The position numbers were made by a program, and so were the translations under genes. Under the pieces are notes generated by a model. It was not told where the DNA came from and did no database searches. It was given only the letters and a program-made list of their open reading frames with translations. Below are positions 51,216-63,382 of a stretch of 64,000 nt of DNA, one piece after another. Source of the stretch: Amphiplicatus metriothermophilus (lineage in GTDB: Bacteria > Pseudomonadota > Alphaproteobacteria > Caulobacterales > Parvularculaceae). The stretch's first letter is position 1; each line of letters starts with the position of its first letter. The DNA is taken from positions 1-64,000 of the forward strand of contig NZ_FZQA01000008.1 in assembly GCF_900199215.1 (NCBI RefSeq), in the 5' to 3' direction.

Positions 51216-52925
51216 GTGTCTGCCACCGAAACCCTTAACCCCTCCCGCGACGCCTTCGCGGAAATGCTCGAAGCCTCCCTCGTCGACCGCAAGGAATTCG
51301 AGGAGACCGTCGTCAAGGGCGTCGTCACCGCCATCGAAAAGGACGCTGCCGTGGTCGACATCGGCCTCAAGACGGAAGGCCGCGTGCCCCTCAAGGAATT
51401 CGCCCAGGCCGGCAAGCCCGCCGACCTCAAGGTCGGCGACGAGGTCGAGGTCTATGTCGAGCGCGTCGAGAACGCGAACGGCGAGGCCGTCCTCAGCCGC
51501 GAAAAGGCGCGCCGCGAGGAAGCCTGGGAGCGTCTCGAGAAGATGTTCGACAAGGGCGAACGCGTCGAAGGCGTCATCTTCAACCGGGTCAAGGGCGGCT
51601 TCACGGTCGACCTCGGCGGGGCGGTCGCGTTCCTGCCGGGCAGCCAGGTCGACATCCGCCCGGTGCGCGACGCCGGCCCGCTCATGAACATCCCGCAGCC
51701 CTTCCGCATCCTCAAGATGGACAAGCGCCGCGGCAACATCGTCGTCTCGCGCCGCGCCGTGCTGGAGGAGGATCGCGCCGAGCATCGCCAGGAGGTCGTG
51801 CGCGAGATGAACGAGGGCGACGTGCGAGAAGGCGTGGTGAAGAACATCACCGATTACGGCGCCTTCGTGGAGCTGGCGCCGGGCGTGGACGGCCTGCTGC
51901 ATGTCACCGACATGTCTTGGAGCCGCGTCAACCATCCGTCGGAAGTCCTGGGCGTCAACGACACGGTCAAGGTCAAGATCATCAAGATCAACCCGGAGAC
52001 TCACAGGATCTCGCTCGGGATCAAGCAGCTTCAGCCCGATCCGTGGGAAGGAGTGGCCGCCAAGTATCCGGTCGGCGCCAAGTTCAGAGGCCGGGTCACC
52101 AACATCACCGACTACGGCGCGTTCGTGGAGCTGGAGGAAGGCATCGAGGGCCTCGTCCACGTCTCCGAGATGAGCTGGGTGAAGAAGAACGTCCACCCCG
52201 GCAAGGTGGTCTCCACCTCGCAGGAGGTCGAGGTCATGGTCCTCGAAGTCGACGAGAACAAGCGGCGCATCTCGCTGGGCCTCAAGCAGTGCCTCGACAA
52301 TCCCTGGGAGCGCTTCGCCGAAGATCATCCCATCGGCTCGATCATCGAAGGCGAAATCAAGAACATCACCGAGTTCGGCCTGTTCGTCGGCCTCACCGAG
52401 GAGATGGACGGCATGGTCCATCTGTCCGATCTTGACTGGAACCGGCCGGGCGAGGAGGCGATCAAGGACTATCGCAAAGGCCAGGTGGTCAAGGCGAAGG
52501 TCCTCGACGTCGATCCCGAGAAGGAGCGCATCTCGCTCGGCATCAAGCAGGTCGGCTCCGACCCGCTCGACTCGGTGGGCGAGATCAGGAAGGGCGACGA
52601 CGTCACCTGCACCGTCACGGCGATCGAGACCGGCGGGATCGAGGTGCAGGTCGGCGGCGAAGGCGGGCCCAAGGCCTTCATCCGCAAGTCCGACCTGTCG
52701 AAGGACCGCGCCGAGCAGCGGCCTGATCGCTTCGCGGTGGGCGACAAGGTCGATGCCCGGGTGATCAGCTTCGATCGCGTGACGCGTCGCATCGGCCTGT
52801 CGATCAAGGCTCGCGAAGTGGCCGAGGAGAAGGAAGCCGTCGAGCAGTACGGCTCGGCCGACGCCGGCGCCTCGCTCGGCGACATTCTCGGCGCCGCCCT
52901 CAAGGAGCGCGAAAAGAAGGAATAG
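51216..52925 (+). CDS. rpsA: 30S ribosomal protein S1
   Basis: A 569-aa S1 with six S1/OB repeats, for example GVVTAIEKDAAVVDIGLKTE, GVIFNRVKGGFTVDLGGAVA, NITDYGAFVELAPGVDGLLH, NITDYGAFVELEEGIEGLVH and NITEFGLFVGLTEEMDGMVH. GTG start with an AAGGA 11 bases upstream; an earlier in-frame ATG would add 33 residues without S1 character. The length then matches other alphaproteobacterial S1 proteins. It binds mRNA for initiation. Confidence 0.96.
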   Translation: MSATETLNPSRDAFAEMLEASLVDRKEFEETVVKGVVTAIEKDAAVVDIGLKTEGRVPLKEFAQAGKPADLKVGDEVEVYVERVENANGEAVLSREKARREEAWERLEKMFDKGERVEGVIFNRVKGGFTVDLGGAVAFLPGSQVDIRPVRDAGPLMNIPQPFRILKMDKRRGNIVVSRRAVLEEDRAEHRQEVVREMNEGDVREGVVKNITDYGAFVELAPGVDGLLHVTDMSWSRVNHPSEVLGVNDTVKVKIIKINPETHRISLGIKQLQPDPWEGVAAKYPVGAKFRGRVTNITDYGAFVELEEGIEGLVHVSEMSWVKKNVHPGKVVSTSQEVEVMVLEVDENKRRISLGLKQCLDNPWERFAEDHPIGSIIEGEIKNITEFGLFVGLTEEMDGMVHLSDLDWNRPGEEAIKDYRKGQVVKAKVLDVDPEKERISLGIKQVGSDPLDSVGEIRKGDDVTCTVTAIETGGIEVQVGGEGGPKAFIRKSDLSKDRAEQRPDRFAVGDKVDARVISFDRVTRRIGLSIKAREVAEEKEAVEQYGSADAGASLGDILGAALKEREKKE

Positions 52926-52950
52926 GACGCGCCCCGGCGCTGCGCGTTCC

Positions 52951-52979
52951 AAACGCCCCCGCCGCGGCGGGGGCGTTTT
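52951..52979 (+). terminator. Terminator after rpsA
   Basis: AAACGCCCCCGCC and GGCGGGGGCGTTT form a perfect 13-bp inverted repeat with almost no spacer, ending in a T-run. Confidence 0.85.
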
Positions 52980-53067
52980 GCGATGCATGACATGCGCGCT
53001 GATCAAACTATGCTTTGACGGCATGCCGGCTCGCAGCGGGCAAGCATCGTCAGACTGGAGGCTCGCG

Positions 53068-53721
53068 ATGACCATCACCATCACCGCCTTTGAACGGTCG
53101 CCCGATCAAGGCAAGGGTCTGGCGCGCGACATGCCTGTTCGCTGGGCGCTCGAAGAAGTCGGCCAGCCTTACGACGTTCGACTCGTTTCGTTCAGCGAGA
53201 TGAAGGAGCCCGCGCATCGCGCGCTTCATCCCTTCGGACAGATTCCGACCTATGAGGAAGGCGATCTCGTCCTGTTCGAGTCAGGAGCAATCGTGTTGCA
53301 TATCGCCGCGCGCCATGCGGGCCTCTTGCCGGAAGACGCCAATGGCCGGGCGCGCGCAATCGCATGGATGTTCGCCGCGCTCTCCACAGTGGAGCCGACG
53401 ATCGTTCAGCGCGAAGCCGCCATCTATCTGGAGCGCGACAAAATCTGGCACGAGGAGCGCCTGCGTCTCGTCGAGGATCGCATCCGCAACCGGCTGGAGG
53501 AGCTGTCCCGTCGGCTTGGCGACGCCGACTGGCTCGACGGCGCCTTCGGCGCCGGCGATCTGCTGATGGTGCAGGCGCTGCGCAGGCTGCAAGGATCGGG
53601 CATGCTGGAGGAATATCCGAACCTAGCGGGTTACGTCGCCCGCGGCGAGGCGAGGCCCGCCTTCAAACGCGCTTTCGACGCTCAATCGGCGGTTTTCGCC
53701 GGCAAGCCGCCGACCAATTGA
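53068..53721 (+). CDS. Glutathione S-transferase family protein
   Basis: A 217-aa GST with an N-terminal thioredoxin-like domain (ITAFERSPDQGKGLARDMPV, HPFGQIPTYEEGDLVLFESGAIV) including the cis-Pro in IPT and the ESGAI glutathione site. The C-terminal helical domain (DWLDGAFGAGDLLMVQALRR) carries the N-capping Asp. The start is supported by GGAG. Substrate not known. Confidence 0.9.
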   Translation: MTITITAFERSPDQGKGLARDMPVRWALEEVGQPYDVRLVSFSEMKEPAHRALHPFGQIPTYEEGDLVLFESGAIVLHIAARHAGLLPEDANGRARAIAWMFAALSTVEPTIVQREAAIYLERDKIWHEERLRLVEDRIRNRLEELSRRLGDADWLDGAFGAGDLLMVQALRRLQGSGMLEEYPNLAGYVARGEARPAFKRAFDAQSAVFAGKPPTN

Positions 53722-53736
53722 TAGAGGTTTGTTCTG

Positions 53737-54122
53737 TTGCATCTTTCGGCCGTGACCGTCGTCGTTCCGGACTATGACGAGGCGATCGCCTTTATGTAGG
53801 CAGGCTCGGCTTCGAACTGGTCGAGGATGCTCGGCTGTCGGAGACGAAGCGCTGGGTCGTAGTCCGCTCACAGGGCGGGGAGTGCGGATTCCTCCTCGCC
53901 AAAGCCGCATCAGAAGCCCAACGCCGAGCGGTCGGAACCCAGACCGGCGGGCGCGTTTTCCTGTTCCTTTCAACCGATGATTTCGACCGGGATCACAGGG
54001 CCATGATCGGCGCGGGCGTGCGATTTCTTGAGGCGCCCCGTCTTGAGGCTTATGGCAAGGTCCCCGTTTTCGAGGATCCTTTCGGCAATAGATGGGACCT
54101 TATCGAACCGGTTCGCCCGTGA
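53737..54122 (+). pseudogene. Frameshifted VOC/glyoxalase-family gene
   Basis: From a TTG start the frame reads LHLSAVTVVVPDYDEAIAF and then meets a stop (TTT ATG TAG). One base later the frame continues YVGRLGFELVEDARLSETKRW to KVPVFEDPFGNRWDLIEPV and a TGA. A fourth T at 53791-53793 (TTT to TTTT) would restore FYVGRLGF and a full ~128-aa VOC domain. Either a real single-base deletion or a sequencing error in a short homopolymer. Confidence 0.8.
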
Positions 54123-54137
54123 TCATATCTCCAGCCT

Positions 54138-54995
54138 ATGCCCGAGCTGCCTGAGGTCGAAACCGTGCGTCGGGGGCTCGCCCCCTTCATGGTCGGCGCG
54201 CGGATTCGCCGCGTCGAGGCGCGTCGCGCCGACCTGCGCTTTCCGCTGCCCAGAGACTTCGCCGCACGGCTCCAAGGCGCGCGCATCGAAGCGCTCGACC
54301 GGCGCGGCAAATATCTCGTCGCGCCGCTGTCCGCCGGCGAGAGCCTCGTCATGCATCTGGGCATGTCGGGACGCTTCACGGTCGACGGCGGCGACCGGCC
54401 TGACGGGCGCTATTACGCCGCCGGCGCCGATCCGCGTCACGATCACGTCGTGTTCGAGCTCGACGGGCCGGCCGGCCCGGCGCGCGTCGTCTATAACGAT
54501 CCGCGTCGCTTCGGTCTCATGGATCTGGTCCCGTCGGGCGGCCTCGACCGATGCCGGCATTTCGCCGGCATGGGTCCGGAGCCCCTGTCCGACGCATTTG
54601 TCGCGGAGACGTTCAACGCCGCCCTCAAGGCCCGGGCCGCGCCGATCAAGGCCGCGCTGCTCGACCAGCGCATCGTCGCGGGGATCGGCAACATATACGC
54701 CTGCGAGGCGCTGCACCGGGCCGGCGTGTCGCCGCGCCGGGCCGCCAGAAGCGTCGCGGGGGCGCGCGGGATGAGGCTCTGGTCGGCGCTGCGCGCGGTC
54801 CTGCGAGAGGCGATCGAGGCGGGCGGATCGTCCTTGCGCGACTTTGCGGCCTCGGACGGCGCGCTCGGCTATTTCCAGCACCGGTTCAGGGTTTATGACC
54901 GCGAGGGCGCGGCATGCCCTGTCTGCCGCGCGCCGGTGCGGCGGATCGTCCAGTCGGGCCGCTCCACCTTCTATTGCGGGGCCTGCCAGCGCTAG
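54138..54995 (+). CDS. mutM: Formamidopyrimidine-DNA glycosylase MutM (Fpg)
   Basis: A 285-aa base-excision glycosylase/AP lyase for 8-oxoguanine. The catalytic N terminus [13 protein letters not shown], the lysine in [11 protein letters not shown], the helix-two-turn-helix region [15 protein letters not shown] and the C-terminal zinc finger [10 protein letters not shown]...FYCGACQR are present. It precedes rpsT-dnaA, a common alphaproteobacterial order. Confidence 0.97.
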   Translation: MPELPEVETVRRGLAPFMVGARIRRVEARRADLRFPLPRDFAARLQGARIEALDRRGKYLVAPLSAGESLVMHLGMSGRFTVDGGDRPDGRYYAAGADPRHDHVVFELDGPAGPARVVYNDPRRFGLMDLVPSGGLDRCRHFAGMGPEPLSDAFVAETFNAALKARAAPIKAALLDQRIVAGIGNIYACEALHRAGVSPRRAARSVAGARGMRLWSALRAVLREAIEAGGSSLRDFAASDGALGYFQHRFRVYDREGAACPVCRAPVRRIVQSGRSTFYCGACQR

Positions 54996-55105
54996 CGGCT
55001 CGGGCGCGCGAATCCGCGCGCCGCCGCGTTGACGGGCCGGAACCTCGCCGCTATACACCACGCCTCGCGCCCCGGCGGGGCTCAAGAATTCATCTGTAGG
55101 ATCTT

Positions 55106-55372
55106 ATGGCCAACACCCGTTCCGCCAAGAAGATGGTGCGCAAGATCGCGCGCCGTACGGCGATCAACAAGGCGCGCCGGTCGCGCGTGCGCACCTTCGT
55201 CCGCCAGGTCGAAGAAGCCATCGCCGCCAAGGACAAGAAAGCGGCTGACGAAGCCTTCCGCCTCGCCCAGCCGGAACTGCATCGCGCCGTCGCCAAGGGC
55301 GTGATGAAAAAAGGCGCGGTCGCGCGCAAGCTGTCGCGCCTGTCGGCGCGCATCAAGGCGCTGTCGGCTTAA
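55106..55372 (+). CDS. rpsT: 30S ribosomal protein S20
   Basis: An 88-aa basic helical protein. [20 protein letters not shown] at the N terminus and [20 protein letters not shown] at the C terminus are standard S20. Followed by a strong terminator. Confidence 0.97.
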   Translation: MANTRSAKKMVRKIARRTAINKARRSRVRTFVRQVEEAIAAKDKKAADEAFRLAQPELHRAVAKGVMKKGAVARKLSRLSARIKALSA

Positions 55373-55410
55373 GACCGGACGACGTCATTACCTTTCATTT
55401 TCGTCATGCT

Positions 55411-55435
55411 CGCGCCGCCCTGAGCGGCGCGTTTT
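55411..55435 (+). terminator. Terminator after rpsT
   Basis: CGCGCCGC pairs exactly with GCGGCGCG around a CCTGA loop, followed by TTTT. Confidence 0.85.
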
Positions 55436-55791
55436 CGTCTAGCGCAGCCGCGCGACAAAACTTTCAACAGCCTGTTTGCGCCCGTTGCCATTCGGGTCAT
55501 GAGAGCGCACACTGCGCGTGTTGAAAGACGATGAAGCCAAAACATGGCGGAGGGGCGCACGCGTCATTCGACGCGCCGGCGGCGCATGATTGCGCATCTT
55601 CTTCACAAGGACCGTTTCCAGCTGATGACGGCTCAGGCGCATTCCGTGCCGGACGCACGCAGTGCGGTCCGGCGTTGCGAAAATGCAGCAGTCGCTAAGG
55701 TTTTGATTTTCCTTCCGCAGGGAAAACGCAAGCGGAATTGCATCAAAAAATTGCGTCGTCGCGGCTGTCCGCGCTTGCCTTCACGAAACCG

Positions 55792-55806
55792 TTAAACTAT
55801 CCTTAA
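55792..55806 (+). promoter_or_regulatory. CtrA-like box (TTAA-N7-TTAA)
   Basis: TTAA-ACTATCC-TTAA fits the CtrA consensus half-site spacing exactly. It lies 363 bp upstream of dnaA. In Caulobacter-like bacteria CtrA represses replication initiation and drives cell-cycle promoters. Confidence 0.45.
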
Positions 55807-56168
55807 GACCTCAGACGCGACGTCTACGGATGAACGCGGCGTCGTATTAAGTTTCAGTACGGATTACATGAAGTCGGGGTCCGCAAAACCCGGAACGGTT
55901 TTGCGGAAGCAGCGGGTCGGCGCGTGTTTCGCAAACCAAAAGGCGGGAAAATGGGAAGGGGCGAAATCGGTTCTCACGCGGTGTCTGTTTTCTTGCAAAT
56001 CGCCAATTGCGATCCGGTTCGGATCCTGTATTAGACCTTGGTTCGACGACGCGCTGATAATCGCGCGTTCACGCCAAAAGCTTGACGAAAAAACCTCGCG
56101 CCGAGGCGGCGGCGCGAACGATGGGTTGTTGCGTTTGACGTTTAACGATTCAGCTGGGCAGGATCACG

Positions 56169-57608
56169 ATGAACGAGATGGGCGGCGGAGAAGAATTCTC
56201 GGCTTTCATGAAGCGATTGCAGTTGCGCGTGGGCGGCAATGCGTTTCAGGCTTGGATGTCGGATCTGCGGCTTGAATCGCGCACGCCGGACGCGGTGACT
56301 TTTTCCACGGCGTCGAAAGCGAAATGCGACGTTCTGGTGCAACGCTTCATTCAGCAACTTCAGGACGCCTGGCGGGACGCGGTCGCGCCCGTGCGCCGCA
56401 TCGACGTCGTCACGCGCGAAATGCTTAGCGCCAGCGCGGCGCGCGTCGACGCGCTCGGCCCCGCGGCGGCGGCGGGCGGATCGGCTCGGGCCTACGCCTC
56501 GGCGCCGGCGGCCTCTCGCCGCGCATATTCGACGGCTCCGGCGACCAATGCGCGCCGCGGCGCGGCGGCGCTCGCCGAACTCGTCTCGCCGCTGGATGCG
56601 CGTTGCACTTTCGAACGCTTCGCCGTCGATCCGTCGAACGAACTCGCCTATGCGGCGGCGCGCCAGCTCGTGAATCCCAACGGCGTGCGCGAGATCGTCT
56701 ATATTTACGGACCGAGCGGCGTCGGCAAAACGCACCTGCTGCATGCGATCGGCAACGAATGGGCCGCGACCCGCAATGCGGAAGGCTGCGCTTACCTGAC
56801 CTACAGCAACCTGAAAAACGGCTGCGTCAACGCCATCTTCTCCAATGCGATGCTGGCGCTGCAACAGGCGCTGCTGGCGCAGGGGGTCGTGCTCATCGAC
56901 GACGTGCATCTTCTGGCCAGCTCCGTCCGTACGCAGATGGAAATTCTCAACCTCGTCAACGCTTCCCTCGCCGCCGGGCGGCGTCTGGTGCTGGCGGGCG
57001 AGCTCGCGCCCGCCCGGCTCGTCGAGCGCGGCATCAGCCCGCGCCTCGCCGACAGGCTGAAAGGCGGGCTGTGCGTCGCCATGAGTCCGGGCGGCGAGGC
57101 GCTGCGGTTCGACGTTCTGAAGAAGCGGCTCGACGGCGCGCCCGAGAGATGCGCCATCAGCGACGAGGCGCTCGCCTTCATTGCGCGGCATTTCCCGCAA
57201 AGCATGCGCGAGGCGATCGGCGCGCTCAACCAGCTCCTGCTTGTCTTCGGCCGGCAAGAGGTCACGGTCGACGCGGCGATGGCGGCCGAGGCGCTGCGGG
57301 CGCATCTGCGAGACTGCCGGCGGGAATATACGCTTGACGACGCGGCGGAAGCGTCGGCGAAGGCTTTCGGGATCACGCTCGCCGATCTGAAGGGGCGCGC
57401 CCAGCACCAGAAATATGTGCGCGCGCGCCACGCCTTCGTCTTCGTCGGGCGGGAAGTGCTGAAAGAATCGTTTCCCCGGATCGCCGCCGTGCTCGGCCGC
57501 GACCATTCGACCGCAATGAACGGCTATCAGCGCGCTCTGGCGCTGATCGTGCGGGACAAGAAGTTTCAGGACGGGGTCGAAGCGGTCAAGGCCGCCCTCG
57601 GGGCCTGA
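56169..57608 (+). CDS. dnaA: Chromosomal replication initiator DnaA
   Basis: A 479-aa DnaA. Domain I (FSAFMKRLQLRVGGNAFQAW) is followed by an Ala-rich linker, an AAA+ domain (Walker A GPSGVGKTHLLHAIGNEW, Walker B VVLIDDVHLL) and domain IV with the DNA-binding signature LGRDHSTAMNGYQRAL. It is divergent: VHLLASSVRTQMEIL and the basic loop region KGRAQHQKYVRARH differ from the usual form. AGGA precedes the ATG. Confidence 0.94.
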   Translation: MNEMGGGEEFSAFMKRLQLRVGGNAFQAWMSDLRLESRTPDAVTFSTASKAKCDVLVQRFIQQLQDAWRDAVAPVRRIDVVTREMLSASAARVDALGPAAAAGGSARAYASAPAASRRAYSTAPATNARRGAAALAELVSPLDARCTFERFAVDPSNELAYAAARQLVNPNGVREIVYIYGPSGVGKTHLLHAIGNEWAATRNAEGCAYLTYSNLKNGCVNAIFSNAMLALQQALLAQGVVLIDDVHLLASSVRTQMEILNLVNASLAAGRRLVLAGELAPARLVERGISPRLADRLKGGLCVAMSPGGEALRFDVLKKRLDGAPERCAISDEALAFIARHFPQSMREAIGALNQLLLVFGRQEVTVDAAMAAEALRAHLRDCRREYTLDDAAEASAKAFGITLADLKGRAQHQKYVRARHAFVFVGREVLKESFPRIAAVLGRDHSTAMNGYQRALALIVRDKKFQDGVEAVKAALGA

Positions 57609-57906
57609 CGGCGCGTCGGGGCTGCGCCCGGCCCTGCGCCGCGCCGGCGCCAAAGGGCCCGACGCAGGCGCTAAGCCCGCGAATTTTCGGACGGTTTTTG
57701 CGCGTCCGGGAGCGCCGAATCGCTGGCGTCGGCGGCGCAGTTTCGGCTATATTCAGCGCTGATTTTCCCATGGCGATTCCCGGCGGCGCGGCGCGCGTCC
57801 TACGCCGGCGGATCGCCGAATTTTCACGCGGTCGTTTCGGCGGGCCGGCGCTCCCCAGGCGGGCGCCGTCAGCAGGAGCGCCGCCGACGGAAGAGAGCGG
57901 ATTTCA

Positions 57907-59025
57907 ATGAAGGTCACCATCGAGCGGTCGGCGCTGGTTCGCGCCTTGGGGCATGTGCAAAGCGTGGTCGAGCGGCGCAATACGATCCCGATCCTGTCGA
58001 ACGTGCTATTGCAGGCCGACGGCGGGGCGCTGACGCTGACGGCGACCGACCTCGACATCGAGATCTCGGAATCGGCGCCGGCCGACGTCGCGGTCAAGGG
58101 CGCGGCGACGGCGTCGGCGGTGATGCTCCACGACATCGTGCGCAAGCTGCCGGAAGGCGCGCAGGTGCGCCTGACGCTCGTCGACGACGAGGCGCGGCTG
58201 CAGATCACGGCCGGCCGGTATGAGGGCTCGCTGGCGGTCCTGCCGGACGAGGACTTCCCGACGCTCGCCTCCGACGACATGGACGTGCGGTTTTCCATGC
58301 CGGCGGCGGACCTCGCCCGGCTGTTCGCCAAGGCGCGCTTCGCCATGTCGCAGGAGGAAACTCGCTATTATCTCAACGGCGTCTATCTCCATCCCTACGC
58401 GGATGGCGACGTGAAGCTGTTGCGCGCGGCGGCGACCGACGGCCATCGCCTGGCGCGCCTCGACGCGCCGCTGCCCGCCGGCGCGGAAAAAGCGCCCGGC
58501 GTCATCGTGCCGCGCAAGGCGGTGAGCGAGCTCGCCCGGCTTCTCGACGATGCGGAGGAAACGGTGGAAGTCGCAGTGTCGTCGTCGAAAATCCGGTTCG
58601 GCTTCGGCGCGGGCTATCTCACGTCGAAGCTCATCGACGGAACTTTCCCCGATTACGAGCGCGTCATTCCGAAAACCAATCCCAATGCCCTGCGCGTCGA
58701 CAACAAGGATTTCGCCGCCGCCGTCGACCGGGTCTCGACCGTTTCGGCGGACCGCACGCGCTCGATCAAGCTCGCGCTCGCCGCGGATCGGCTGCGGCTC
58801 ACGGTCAACAATCCGGAAGCCGGCAGCGCGCTGGAAGAGCTTTCCGTCGATTACGACGGCGAGCCGCTCGAGATCGGGTTCAACGCCCGCTATCTGCTCG
58901 ACGTCGCCGCGCAGATCGACGGCGAGACGGCGACATTCCGGCTCGCGGATCCTTCCTCGCCTACCATCATCTGCGACGAGGAAGACGAACGGGCCCTTTA
59001 CGTGCTGATGCCGTTGCGCGTGTAA
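57907..59025 (+). CDS. dnaN: DNA polymerase III beta subunit (sliding clamp)
   Basis: A 372-aa three-domain clamp. MKVTIERSALVRALGHVQSV starts domain 1; RNTIPILSNVLLQ, DLDIEISESAPADV, YYLNGVYLH and the C-terminal YVLMPLRV (client pocket) fit. It lies 298 bp after dnaA, so it may have its own promoter. Confidence 0.97.
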   Translation: MKVTIERSALVRALGHVQSVVERRNTIPILSNVLLQADGGALTLTATDLDIEISESAPADVAVKGAATASAVMLHDIVRKLPEGAQVRLTLVDDEARLQITAGRYEGSLAVLPDEDFPTLASDDMDVRFSMPAADLARLFAKARFAMSQEETRYYLNGVYLHPYADGDVKLLRAAATDGHRLARLDAPLPAGAEKAPGVIVPRKAVSELARLLDDAEETVEVAVSSSKIRFGFGAGYLTSKLIDGTFPDYERVIPKTNPNALRVDNKDFAAAVDRVSTVSADRTRSIKLALAADRLRLTVNNPEAGSALEELSVDYDGEPLEIGFNARYLLDVAAQIDGETATFRLADPSSPTIICDEEDERALYVLMPLRV

Positions 59026-59081
59026 AGACGCGCGGCGTCGCGCGGCCGGCCGCGCGCGCGAGCGAACTAGAGAGACCTGTT

Positions 59082-62721
<3,640 letters not shown>

Positions 62722-62796
62722 TCGCGGCGTCGGGAAAGGCGTCTTTAATATATCAAGGCCTTGACTCTCGCCGTGGGCGTCCTGGTCAGGATTTAC

Positions 62797-62812
62797 AGTC
62801 CATATATAGACT
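62797..62812. promoter_or_regulatory. Operator-like palindrome AGTC-CATATATA-GACT
   Basis: AGTCnATATATnGACT is palindromic except for one pair. It overlaps the AT-rich -10-like TATATA region 45 bp before the antitoxin gene, fitting autoregulation of the toxin-antitoxin operon. Confidence 0.5.
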
Positions 62813-62857
62813 TTCGCCTTGGCGCGGCCTATATTCCCTTCGAAAGGAGGGTCCTTC

Positions 62858-63376
62858 ATGGCCCGGCCCAGGACGAGGACAGCGGCGGCCCCGCCCGCGC
62901 CGCTCGACCCAGCAGGGGCGGATGCGCAGACCCGCCGGCGGCTCAGCGGGCCGGCCTTCCGCACATTTCTCAACATCGCTGAGGAATGGGGACTCGACGA
63001 GGCCCAGCGCCTGCGCGTGCTGGGAATGCCGGGCCGGTCCACCTATTACGCCTGGCGGGAAAAAGCGGCGCGCGGCGCAGGCTTTTCGCTCGGTCTGGAT
63101 GCGCTGTTGCGCCTTTCGGCGGTGTTCGGCGTCTACAAGGCGCTCGCGATCCTGTTTCCTGATCGTGCGACGGCGAAAAAATGGCTGTACGCGGAAAACG
63201 CCGGCCCGCTTTTCGGCGGGCAACGGCCGCTCGACCTGCTTGCGAACGGCACGCAGGAGGGAATCCTGTTGTTGCGCCGCTTCCTCGACGGCTGGCGCGG
63301 GGGAACGGGAAGCCCGTCGGCAGGCGGCGCGTTCGAGCTCTCGTCGCTCGACGAAGACGATATCGTGATCGTCTGA
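62858..63376 (+). CDS. Xre/MbcA/ParS-family antitoxin
   Basis: A 172-aa protein. An Ala/Pro-rich head is followed by an Xre-like region (LSGPAFRTFLNIAEEWGLDE, VLGMPGRSTYYAWREKAARG) and a C-terminal toxin-binding domain (FLYAENAGPLFGGQRPLDLL-like: WLYAENAGPLFGGQRPLDLL). This is the antitoxin partner of RES toxins. GGAGG sets the start; an ATG 13 codons upstream is in frame but badly placed. The toxin follows 6 bp later. Confidence 0.88.
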   Translation: MARPRTRTAAAPPAPLDPAGADAQTRRRLSGPAFRTFLNIAEEWGLDEAQRLRVLGMPGRSTYYAWREKAARGAGFSLGLDALLRLSAVFGVYKALAILFPDRATAKKWLYAENAGPLFGGQRPLDLLANGTQEGILLLRRFLDGWRGGTGSPSAGGAFELSSLDEDDIVIV

Positions 63377-63382
63377 ACGAAG

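Larger units (their letters stand above)
55373..56168. promoter_or_regulatory. Long rpsT-dnaA intergenic region
   Basis: About 800 bp with lower GC than the surroundings, with no protein-like frame. It holds the rpsT terminator, a TTAA-N7-TTAA box and the TTTGACGTTTAAC word 23 bp before dnaA. I looked for DnaA boxes (TTATCCACA type) and saw no convincing cluster. It certainly contains the dnaA promoter; whether it is the chromosomal origin cannot be said. Confidence 0.5.

Noticed and set aside
55373-56168. Chromosomal origin with DnaA boxes
   Set aside because: No convincing group of DnaA boxes or AT-rich unwinding repeats was seen; only the CtrA-like box is noted.
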